Of a stretch of DNA of 12,477 bases, positions 6,004 through 12,477 are shown in pieces (position 1 is the stretch's first letter; every line of letters begins with the position of its first letter). The translations under genes were made by a program, and so were the position numbers. Origin of the DNA: DASRHY01 sp046765875 (lineage in GTDB: Bacteria; Actinomycetota; Actinomycetes; Propionibacteriales; Kribbellaceae); NCBI GenBank assembly GCA_046765875.1, contig JBKPSJ010000169.1, positions 1-12,477 on the forward strand, written 5' to 3'. The notes beneath the pieces are model-generated. The model was given only the letters and a program-made list of their open reading frames with translations, did no database searches and was not told the origin of the DNA.

Positions 6004-6765
6004 ATGTCCATCACCACCGTGGCCGCCGCTACGACCAAGACCACCGCCGCAGCTCGTGCGGAGGGCGTCAGCAAGTTCTACGGCAGCGGCGACGCCGCCG
6101 TCGCCGCCCTCGAGGACGTCGACGTCGCCCTCGAGGCGGGCAGGTTCACCGCGATCATGGGACCGTCCGGGTCCGGGAAGTCGACGTTGCTGCACATGCT
6201 TGCGGGGCTCGACCGGCCGACCTCGGGCGAGGTCTACATCGGTGACACCCGGATCACCTCGCTCAACGACAAGGCGCTCACGCTGCTGCGCCGCGACCGG
6301 ATCGGCTTCATCTTCCAGTCGTTCAACCTGCTCCCGACGATGACCGCTGCGGAGAACATCGTGCTCCCGATGCGTATCGCCGGCCGCAAGCCGGACGAGT
6401 TCTGGGTGCAGTCGATCGTCGAGCGGCTCGGCCTCGCCGCGCGGCTCGGACACCGTCCGACCCAGCTGTCCGGCGGCCAGCAGCAACGCGTCGCCGCGGC
6501 GCGAGCGCTGGCTTCCCGGCCGCAGATCGTGTTCGCGGACGAGCCGACCGGGGCGCTCGACTCCGCCTCGGGCACCGAGCTGCTCGGCTTCCTTCGCACC
6601 GCGGTCCGGGAGCTCGGCCAGACCGTCGTCATGGTCACCCACGACCCGACCGCCGCCAGCTACGCCGACCGGGTCCTGTTCCTCGCCGACGGCCACGTCG
6701 TCGATGAGATGCACGAGCCGACCGCCGACGCCGTACTCGACCTCATGAAGCACCTAGGAGCTTGA
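6004..6765 (+). CDS. ABC transporter ATP-binding protein (MacB/LolD-like)
   Basis: The 253-aa cytoplasmic ATPase has all the motifs needed for hydrolysis: Walker A GPSGSGKST (53-61), Q-loop Q105 in FIFQSFNLLP, signature LSGGQQQR (155-162), Walker B IVFADEP (175-181), D-loop ALDS and switch H213 in VTHD. The SFNLLP(T) sequence after the Q-loop and the short length place it in the MacB/LolD/FtsE-like branch that works with FtsX-type permeases. About 20 unstructured Ala/Thr-rich residues precede the domain. It is the first gene of a two-gene operon; the permease starts 4 bases after its stop. Such pairs in actinomycetes move lipids, peptides or antibiotics out of the membrane, or power envelope remodelling, but the substrate cannot be read here. 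Its position, divergent from two sensor kinases with a palindrome between them, suggests two-component control. Confidence 0.95.
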   Translation: MSITTVAAATTKTTAAARAEGVSKFYGSGDAAVAALEDVDVALEAGRFTAIMGPSGSGKSTLLHMLAGLDRPTSGEVYIGDTRITSLNDKALTLLRRDRIGFIFQSFNLLPTMTAAENIVLPMRIAGRKPDEFWVQSIVERLGLAARLGHRPTQLSGGQQQRVAAARALASRPQIVFADEPTGALDSASGTELLGFLRTAVRELGQTVVMVTHDPTAASYADRVLFLADGHVVDEMHEPTADAVLDLMKHLGA

Positions 6766-6769
6766 AATC

Positions 6770-9313
6770 ATGTTCATCGCAACCCTACGAGGCATGCTCG
6801 CGCACAAGCTGCGAGTGGCCCTGACGATGGCCTCGATCGCGCTGGGCGTCGCGTTCCTGGCCGGCACTCTCGTCCTGACCGACACCATGCAGCTGGCCTT
6901 CGACCAGTTGTTCGGCAAGGTCACCTCCGGGACCGACGCGGTCGTCCGCACCAAGGCCGCGTACACCCAGGCGGAGGGCACCGGCACCAGCGGTGCGCCC
7001 ATCGCGGCCTCGGTCCTGCAGCGGGTGCGAAACGTCGACGGCGTCCGTGCCGCCGAGGGTCAGGTCACCGGCTACGCGCTGCTGACCGACAACGCCGGCA
7101 AGGCGGTCCTGACCAATGGCGGAGCGCCCACCGTGGGCTACAGCATGCCGGCCGACACCACCCTGCGCGGTGACGTCAAGCTGCTGACCGGCGCAGCGCC
7201 CGCCGGTCCGCACCAGGTCGCGATCGACGCCACCAGCGCGAAGGAACACCACATCGCTCTGGGATCGACGATCAAGGTCCTGTTCCGCGGGCCGACGCAG
7301 CAGTTCACCGTCGTCGGCACCGTCGGCTTCGGCGGCGAGAAGGACCTCGGCGGCACCACGTCGGCGTTCTTCGACCCGGCCACCGCCCAGAAGGTGCTCG
7401 GTTCGCCCGGCTCCTTCGACGACATCATCGTCAGCGCGGAACCGGGAGTCGGCCAGGCCGAGCTCGTGAAACAGCTCCAGGCGGCCGTGCCCGATGGTGT
7501 CGAGGCGGTCAGCGGGGCGGCCGTGGCCAAGGAGTCCGCGGACGCGATCAAGAGCGACCTCAAGATCGTCAGGTACATCTTCATGACCTTCGCCGGCATC
7601 GCGCTGTTCGTGGGTTCGTTCATCATCTGGAACACGTTCACGATGACCGTGACCCAGCGCGCCCGCGAGATCGCACTGCTGCGAGCCATCGGCTCCACCC
7701 GCCGCCAGGTCAAGCGCAGCCTGCTCGTCGAGGCGTTGTTGCTCGGCTCCGGCGCCTCGGCCGTCGGCATCGGCCTGGGTGTCCTGGTCGCCAAGGCACT
7801 CAACCTGCTGATGGCTGTCGTGGGCTTCAGCCTGCCGAGCACCTCGACGCAGATCGAGCCGCGAACCATCTGGCTCTCGCTGCTGGTCGGCACACTCGTG
7901 ACTGTCGCGGCGGCCTTCGTCCCGGCCCGCCGGGCGACGAAGGTACTGCCGATCGAGGCATTGCGTGACGCAGTACCGGGTTCCGGCAACCCGTCGAAGA
8001 AGCGTGCCGTCGCGGGCGTCTTGGTCGAGGGTCTTGGTGTGGCCGGAGTGCTGTCGGCACTGTACGGCGACGCGAGCATGGCGGTGTTCGGCCTCGGGCT
8101 GCTGGCCGTCGTGTCCGGCGTGATCATCCTGCTGCCGGTCATCGCCCGTCCGCTTGCGTCACTGATCGCCGTGCCGCTGAGACTGCGGGGTATGTCCGGT
8201 GAGCTGGCGAGGCAGAACGCGATGCGCAACCCGCGCCGGACGGCGTCCACCGCGGCCGCGCTGATGATCGGCCTCACGCTCGTCGTCAGCATGGGCGTGT
8301 TCGCCTCTTCGCTGAAGGCGTCGTTCGGTGACGTCATCGGCGAGTCGACCAACGCGAAGCTGTTCGTGACTCCCTCGAGCGCGCAGGCCCCGGGCTTCAG
8401 CCCCGAGGCGATCAAGGCGGTCAAGGGTGTCCCAGGTATCAACAAGGTCTCGGCCACCGGCTGGGGTCAGGCACGCTTCGACAGTGCGGCGTCCAGTTAC
8501 TCCGCGGTCGACCCCGCGACGGCGGCGGAGGTGCTCAACCTGGGTCTGTCGAGCGGCTCGCTGGCCGGTCTGGCCGGCAACGGGGTCGTGGTGTCGAAGG
8601 CCGCCGCGGAGTCGCACGGCTGGAAGGTGGGCGACGTGATCCACTCGGAGTTCGCCGCGACCGGCAAGCGCGATCTCCGAGTTGCCGGCGTCTACAACAC
8701 CAAGGGCTGGATCGGTGACAACTTCGTCATCAGCATCGCGACCCAGACGGCCGCCGAGGGCCAGCAGCTCGCGACCGCCGGCCTGGTCACGCTGACCGAC
8801 GGCGCCGACGTCCAGGCCGTGCGGAAGGCCGTCGAGACGGCACTGTCCGACCACCCCGACGCCAGGGTTCTGGACCGGAAGGGCTACGAGAAGGTCGCGA
8901 CTGGCTTCATCGACAATCTGCTCACGTTCGTCACGGTCATGCTGGCGCTGGCGGTGCTGATCGCGCTACTGGGCATCGTCAACACTCTGGTGCTGTCGGT
9001 GTTCGAGCGGACCCGTGAGCTGGGCCTGCTGCGCGCGGTCGGCATGACACGCGGCCAGGTCCGGGCCATGGTGCGCTGGGAATCCGTGGTGATCTCGCTG
9101 ATCGGCGCGCTCGCCGGTGCCGGCCTGGGGATCGGCCTCGGGATGGCGTTGTCGCAGGCACTCGCTGACGAGGGCGTGAAGGCGATCTCCATCCCCGGCT
9201 TGCAGGTGGCGATCTACGTCGTGCTCGCCGCCGTGGCAGGCGTCGTCGCAGCCATCGGGCCGGCCAGGTCGGCCGCCAAGGTCGACGTACTCCGGGCGGT
9301 GGTCGCGGACTGA
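6770..9313 (+). CDS. FtsX-type ABC transporter permease with two FtsX units
   Basis: The 847-aa protein has a helix at about 17-36, a large extracytoplasmic MacB_PCD-like domain (about 37-265), three helices of a first FtsX unit (about 268-290, 318-345, 367-387), a central membrane section (about 418-470 and 493-515), a second extracytoplasmic domain (about 516-710) and a second FtsX unit (about 715-745, 771-798, 812-833). The two units are recognisable duplicates: REIALLRAIGSTRRQVKRS near 299-317 matches RELGLLRAVGMTRGQVRAM near 749-767. This length and layout are usual for fused permeases that use one ATPase homodimer. ATG 6770 has AGGAG (6756-6760) 9 bases upstream, inside the end of the ATPase gene. 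It acts in the cytoplasmic membrane with the ATPase encoded just upstream. An exporter or mechanotransmission role is likely; the substrate is unknown. A terminator follows the stop. Confidence 0.95.
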   Translation: MFIATLRGMLAHKLRVALTMASIALGVAFLAGTLVLTDTMQLAFDQLFGKVTSGTDAVVRTKAAYTQAEGTGTSGAPIAASVLQRVRNVDGVRAAEGQVTGYALLTDNAGKAVLTNGGAPTVGYSMPADTTLRGDVKLLTGAAPAGPHQVAIDATSAKEHHIALGSTIKVLFRGPTQQFTVVGTVGFGGEKDLGGTTSAFFDPATAQKVLGSPGSFDDIIVSAEPGVGQAELVKQLQAAVPDGVEAVSGAAVAKESADAIKSDLKIVRYIFMTFAGIALFVGSFIIWNTFTMTVTQRAREIALLRAIGSTRRQVKRSLLVEALLLGSGASAVGIGLGVLVAKALNLLMAVVGFSLPSTSTQIEPRTIWLSLLVGTLVTVAAAFVPARRATKVLPIEALRDAVPGSGNPSKKRAVAGVLVEGLGVAGVLSALYGDASMAVFGLGLLAVVSGVIILLPVIARPLASLIAVPLRLRGMSGELARQNAMRNPRRTASTAAALMIGLTLVVSMGVFASSLKASFGDVIGESTNAKLFVTPSSAQAPGFSPEAIKAVKGVPGINKVSATGWGQARFDSAASSYSAVDPATAAEVLNLGLSSGSLAGLAGNGVVVSKAAAESHGWKVGDVIHSEFAATGKRDLRVAGVYNTKGWIGDNFVISIATQTAAEGQQLATAGLVTLTDGADVQAVRKAVETALSDHPDARVLDRKGYEKVATGFIDNLLTFVTVMLALAVLIALLGIVNTLVLSVFERTRELGLLRAVGMTRGQVRAMVRWESVVISLIGALAGAGLGIGLGMALSQALADEGVKAISIPGLQVAIYVVLAAVAGVVAAIGPARSAAKVDVLRAVVAD

Positions 9314-9330
9314 CTCCCGATCGGGGAAGG

Positions 9331-9362
9331 CCCCGTTCGGCATCGAGCCGGACGGGGTCTTT
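9331..9362 (+). terminator. Rho-independent terminator of the ABC operon
   Basis: Arms CCCCGTTCGGC (9331-9341) and GCCGGACGGGG (9347-9357) pair over 11 bases with one G-U, loop ATCGA, and are followed by TCTTT. It starts 17 bases after the permease stop. It also lies just beyond the stop of the converging MmpL gene, but has no T-run in that direction, so it is mainly a plus-strand terminator. Confidence 0.8.
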
Positions 9363-11467
9363 CACGTCAGACGGCCGGGCCACCACAGGCGGGGGCCGAC
9401 GTCGACGGCGAGGGCCGGGACGAGGAGCGTACGGACGATGATCGCGTCGATCTGGACACCGATCGCCACGATCAACCCGATCTGGATCGCCATCACGACC
9501 GGTAGGACTATGAGCGTCGCGAAGGTTGCTCCGAGCACCACACCGGCGCTTGTGATGACACCCCCGGTGACCGTGAGCGCGGCGAGGATTCCGTTGCGGT
9601 GGCCGACCTTGGCGACCTCCTCCCGCGCTCTGGTCATCAGGAAGATCGTGTAGTCGACTCCGAGGGTGACGAGGAACAGGTACGCCCACAACGGCAGCGC
9701 CGGGTTGATGTCCGGATAGCCGATGGCGTGGAAGATCAGAGTGGCGGTGCCGATGGCGGCGGCGAACGACAGCACCACGCTGGCGATCAGCAACACCGGT
9801 GCGACCAGGGCTCGAAGCAGCAGCACCAGCACCACGAACACCACGCCGAGGATGAGCGGCATCAGAACCGCCACGTCGCGGACCGCCGCCCTGTCGATGT
9901 CGACCGTCGTCGCGGTCTCACCGCCCACCAACGCGTCGGCCCCGGGCACCGCGTGCGCCGCGTCCCGGATCCGGTGGATCGTGTCCTTCGCGGCTGCGGA
10001 GTCGGGCGGGTCGTCCAGCACGGCCTCGATCCGCACCCACCGGCCGTCCGCCGACCGGTCCGCCTGCCTGACCGTGGCCACCCCGTCGACACCCTTCGCC
10101 GCGGCGACGACGCTGTCCGCGCTGCCCGCGGCCGTGATGATCCGCGCCGGAGCGGAGGTGCCACCGGGGTAGTGCGCGTCGACCAGTCGCTGCCCGGCGA
10201 CCGAATCGACCACCCTGGTGAACATCTGGTCCGCGGGCTGCCCGAGCCGCAGCCCGAAGGTGCCGACAGCCAGCGCGACGAGCGTCAGCGCGGTGACGGT
10301 CCAGACTGCCCGCGGCCGGCGTCCGATCACCTGGGCAAGCCGCTGCCAGGCCCCGTGCTGCCGCGCGACGTCGGCACCGGCCGTCGGCGCGTACCGCGGG
10401 ATGAAGGGCCAGAAGACCCACCTGCCGAGGACCACGAGCACCGCCGGCATCAGCGTGGTCACGACCGCGAACGCCACCACGATGCCGGTCGCTGCCACCG
10501 GACCCAGCCCGCGTACGTCGTTCATCTGGCCGGCGAGCAGGCACAGCATTCCGACGGTGACGGTGGCCGCGGCTGCCAGGATCGCCGGAATGGACCGGCG
10601 CCAGGCGACGGCCATCGCGGCGAACCGGTCGGCGTGGCGGCGCAGTTCCTCCCGGTACCGCGCGATCAGCAGCAGGGCGTAGTCCGTGCCCGCTCCGAAG
10701 ACCAGGATCAGCATCAGCGCCGTACTGGTGTCGGTCACCGTGACGCCGCCGTACCGGGCCAGCAGGTACACGACCCCGGTGGCCAGCTGGCTCGCCAGAC
10801 CGACCGAGGCCAGCGGCACGATCCACAGGAACGGGCTCCGGTAGGTGATCAGAAGGATCAGCCCGACAACACCGGCGGCTGCGAACAGCAGTGTGCTCTC
10901 GACGCCACCGAAGGCCTCGTCGGCGTCGGCGAGCATCCCGGCCGAGCCGGTGATGACCGCCCGCAGGCCGGACGGAGTGTCGGCCAGGTCCGCACGCATC
11001 TGCTTGACGACGGCGGGCGCGCTCTCGATGTCCCCGGCGATCGGCACCGGGACCAGGAGCGCCTTCCCGTCCGCACTGCGGACGGCCGGAGGCACGGCCT
11101 TGTCCCGCGACAGCCCGGCGAACCTGGTCCGGTCCGCCTCTATAACGGTGGAGTCCTGTGCGGTGATGCCGCCCTCCCGGATGTACACCACCACCGCGAC
11201 GGGGGTATCGGTTCCCGGGAACGCCTCCTGCTCGCGGATCAGAGCCCGCGTCGCCTCGGCGCTTCGTGGCAGCGTGAGCGCCGGATCGGTCGACTGCAGG
11301 TCCGCGGTCTTCGACGCCAGCGGAACCAGCAGAACCGCGGCCCCTGCCCAGAAGACCAGAACAAGCCAGGCCACGGGCCGGCCCCACCGGATTCTCCCGC
11401 GACCGGTTTGGATCGCATGGTCCTCGCGTTCGCGCTCGAGTACGTCAAGACTGCCTCGTCCGGTCAT
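9362..11467 (-). CDS. MmpL-family RND transporter
   Basis: The 701-aa membrane protein has the MMPL two-fold layout: helix 1 at about 33-50, an extracytoplasmic domain (about 52-188), five helices (about 190-350), helix 7 at about 387-405, a second extracytoplasmic domain (about 408-528) and a final five-helix bundle (about 532-690). The family GxxxDY signature occurs twice, as FGAGTDYALLLIARYREEL (D262, Y263) and LGVDYTIFLMTRAREEV (D605, Y606); these positions carry the proton relay in the family. Family members export lipids or small molecules using the proton gradient. The length is at the short end, typical of the actinomycete drug/lipid-export group rather than the large mycobacterial lipid transporters. 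ATG 11467 is preferred (GGGGAT just upstream); ATG 11479 would add four residues. It diverges from the Sensor-type kinase, a common pairing in which that kinase's regulator would control the pump. Substrate unknown. Confidence 0.93.
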   Translation of the reverse strand: MTGRGSLDVLEREREDHAIQTGRGRIRWGRPVAWLVLVFWAGAAVLLVPLASKTADLQSTDPALTLPRSAEATRALIREQEAFPGTDTPVAVVVYIREGGITAQDSTVIEADRTRFAGLSRDKAVPPAVRSADGKALLVPVPIAGDIESAPAVVKQMRADLADTPSGLRAVITGSAGMLADADEAFGGVESTLLFAAAGVVGLILLITYRSPFLWIVPLASVGLASQLATGVVYLLARYGGVTVTDTSTALMLILVFGAGTDYALLLIARYREELRRHADRFAAMAVAWRRSIPAILAAAATVTVGMLCLLAGQMNDVRGLGPVAATGIVVAFAVVTTLMPAVLVVLGRWVFWPFIPRYAPTAGADVARQHGAWQRLAQVIGRRPRAVWTVTALTLVALAVGTFGLRLGQPADQMFTRVVDSVAGQRLVDAHYPGGTSAPARIITAAGSADSVVAAAKGVDGVATVRQADRSADGRWVRIEAVLDDPPDSAAAKDTIHRIRDAAHAVPGADALVGGETATTVDIDRAAVRDVAVLMPLILGVVFVVLVLLLRALVAPVLLIASVVLSFAAAIGTATLIFHAIGYPDINPALPLWAYLFLVTLGVDYTIFLMTRAREEVAKVGHRNGILAALTVTGGVITSAGVVLGATFATLIVLPVVMAIQIGLIVAIGVQIDAIIVRTLLVPALAVDVGPRLWWPGRLT

Positions 11468-11521
11468 CGAAATCCCCATCCACGAGAGCGGTCCGGCACG
11501 GGTCACCGGCCTTCCCCTGAA

Positions 11522-11527
11522 AGTCAA
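11522..11527 (-). promoter_or_regulatory. Possible -35 element of the MmpL gene
   Basis: Read leftward, TTGACT matches the -35 consensus and lies 54 bases before ATG 11467. The expected -10 region 16-18 bases further on (TGACCCGT) is a poor match, so this is only a weak promoter candidate. Confidence 0.2.
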
Positions 11528-11567
11528 GGTCGATGCGGGCTCCGCACCCATCCGGCTGTGCGGAGAC

Positions 11568-11593
11568 CGGGGGTGGGTCTAGGCCCACCCCCG
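11568..11593. promoter_or_regulatory. Palindrome between the MmpL and Sensor-kinase genes
   Basis: Perfect 10-base arms CGGGGGTGGG (11568-11577) and CCCACCCCCG (11584-11593) flank TCTAGG. Its inner 16 bases (11573-11588, GTGGGTCTAGGCCCAC) resemble the dyad in the 20-base repeats, with 11 of 16 matches in one orientation. It lies about 100 bases from each divergent start and has no T-run, so an operator is more likely than a terminator. Confidence 0.45.
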
Positions 11594-11687
11594 AACGGCA
11601 TCCAGAATGAAGGTGGCCGGGCCGGTCACGGCGCAGACTGGGAGGCGGCGACCCCCTGGGATGCGTCGCTCGGCCTGACCTCTCGTT

Positions 11688-11693
11688 GGAGGA
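11688..11693 (+). promoter_or_regulatory. Ribosome binding site of the Sensor-type kinase
   Basis: GGAGGA lies 4 bases before ATG 11698 and fixes the start of the right-edge gene. The preceding 11594-11687 stretch shows no clear promoter hexamers and no gene. Confidence 0.7.
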
Positions 11694-11697
11694 CACG

Positions 11698-12477
11698 ATG
11701 ACGACCGGACCTACCAGCCGGGCGGCTACGTCCGCCGGGTCCTCGACGGTGGGCGACCGCCAGCCGAGGCTCTGGCGGCGAACGGCCGCTGCAGCGCGCC
11801 GGGGTGTTGTCGCTCTGGGGCGCGCGTTGGCCCTGCTCCTTCCCAAGGTCGTTCTCGCCTTCATCATGGTGTTTTCGATCTCCATGGTCATGTCGGCGGG
11901 GTTGTGGATCCTGCTCCTTCCGGCGGTCGCGGCCGCTGTGCGCGGACTCGCCAACCTGAACCGCCGGCTGGCCCTGAGCTGGTCCGGGGTGGACATCCCG
12001 AAGCCGTACCTGCCGGCGCCCGCACCGGGTACTCGGGCCGCGACCGGATGGCGGCGATGGCGCTGGATCCGGGCCCTGTTCGACCCGGCGACCTGGCGAG
12101 ACCTGTTGTGGGGTCTGGTTGATCCGGTGGTGGGCGGCCTCCTCGTCGTGGCGCCGCTCGTGATGGTGCTGGTGGGGTTGTACGGGGTGCATCTGCCGCT
12201 CCACTGGCTAGGACTCGCGGCGTTTCACCAGCTCGAGGGGGCCGGGTGGTACACCTTCGTCTCCGTCAGCGACCCGGTGACGGCCTGGCTCGCGGCAACG
12301 CTGGGCTTGGGGTACATCGTGCTCGGCCTGGCGATCGCTCCCCGGATGCTGCGCCTGCACGGCCGCTGGACCCGGTTGCTGCTCGCCCCGACCGCGAGCG
12401 CCACTCTCGCGCTGCGGGTCAGGCAGCTGTCCGAGAGCCGCTCGGACGTGGTCGACGCCCAGGCGGCGGAGCTGCGC
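11698..12477 (+). CDS. Sensor-domain histidine kinase, N-terminal part (cut by window edge)
   Basis: The first 260 residues are present and the frame is open at the edge. After a basic, Thr/Ser-rich cytoplasmic start come paired hydrophobic helices (about 43-82), a loop with LNRRLALSWSGVDIP, a tryptophan-rich segment (WRDLLWGLVDPVVGG, about 133-147) and two more helix pairs (about 143-162 and 194-213). This matches the 'putative sensor' membrane domain found in actinomycete HisKA_3 kinases. The last visible stretch, VRQLSESRSDVVDAQAAELR, is the coiled segment that normally leads straight into the histidine box (RIERDLHDG type), so catalytic motifs should follow within a few residues outside the window. 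A LuxR-type regulator usually comes next. It diverges from the MmpL gene, its likely target. The call rests on the membrane domain and linker alone. Confidence 0.82.
   Translation, partial: MTTGPTSRAATSAGSSTVGDRQPRLWRRTAAAARRGVVALGRALALLLPKVVLAFIMVFSISMVMSAGLWILLLPAVAAAVRGLANLNRRLALSWSGVDIPKPYLPAPAPGTRAATGWRRWRWIRALFDPATWRDLLWGLVDPVVGGLLVVAPLVMVLVGLYGVHLPLHWLGLAAFHQLEGAGWYTFVSVSDPVTAWLAATLGLGYIVLGLAIAPRMLRLHGRWTRLLLAPTASATLALRVRQLSESRSDVVDAQAAELR

Noticed and set aside
5782..6753. Long N-terminal extension of the active kinase through the divergent region and ABC gene
   Set aside because: The extension is open only because of GC bias: it overlaps the ATPase gene antisense, adds no membrane helices, and would run across the palindrome.
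7138..8457. 439-codon open frame on the minus strand inside the permease gene
   Set aside because: The permease is unmistakable on the plus strand; the antisense product is low-complexity Ser/Thr/Ala-rich with no domain.
9599..11701. 700-codon open frame on the plus strand opposite the MmpL gene
   Set aside because: It mirrors the MmpL codon phase; the product is Arg/Gln/His/Asp-rich with no hydrophobic or domain pattern, as expected of an antisense shadow in GC-rich DNA.
1..12477. Search for CRISPR arrays, tRNAs, transposases, attachment sites and phage genes
   Set aside because: No regularly spaced repeats, cloverleaf folds or mobile-element motifs were seen in the intergenic gaps, which together amount to less than 900 bases.

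Overview
The base composition is very GC-rich, with strong G/C at codon third positions. The gene families present (HisKA_3 kinases, NarL/LuxR regulators, SpoIIE-type phosphatase, MmpL pump, FtsX-type ABC exporter) and the GTG starts preceded by TAnnnT boxes all point to an actinomycete (Actinomycetota). The sequence does not fix the genus. There is no tRNA, rRNA, CRISPR array, transposase or phage gene; this reads as chromosomal signalling and export DNA. No gene-free stretch exceeds about 230 bases.

Layout. (1) 1-1116, minus: a SpoIIE/RsbU-type PP2C phosphatase that runs off the left edge. (2) 1344-2024, plus: a NarL-type response regulator, probably read from a leaderless mRNA, with a possible 33-residue upstream ORF overlapping its start. 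(3) 2132-2497, plus: a receiver-only response regulator. (4) 5781-2502, minus: two sensor kinases in tandem, separated by one base. The upstream one (422 aa) has every catalytic motif. The downstream one (669 aa) has lost the phospho-acceptor histidine, the N-box asparagine and the G boxes, so it looks like a membrane pseudokinase. (5) 6004-9313, plus: an ABC exporter operon (ATPase plus an 847-aa double-FtsX permease), divergent from the kinases and closed by a good terminator. (6) 11467-9362, minus: an MmpL/RND-type transporter. (7) 11698-12477, plus: the membrane half of another histidine kinase ('Sensor' domain type), cut by the right edge.

How it may work together. The regulator, lone receiver, active kinase and pseudokinase look like one signalling module, with the ABC exporter as its likely output because it diverges from the kinase genes. 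This is supported by an exact 20-base repeat found upstream of the lone-receiver gene and again in the kinase/ABC divergent region. A related sequence lies next to the -10 box upstream of the NarL-type regulator, and a looser 16-base dyad lies between the MmpL and Sensor-kinase genes. The logical reading is a cell-envelope stress or antimicrobial-export circuit, but no substrate can be read from the sequence. The most unusual features are the active/pseudokinase pair with a stand-alone receiver, and the shared dyad motif.
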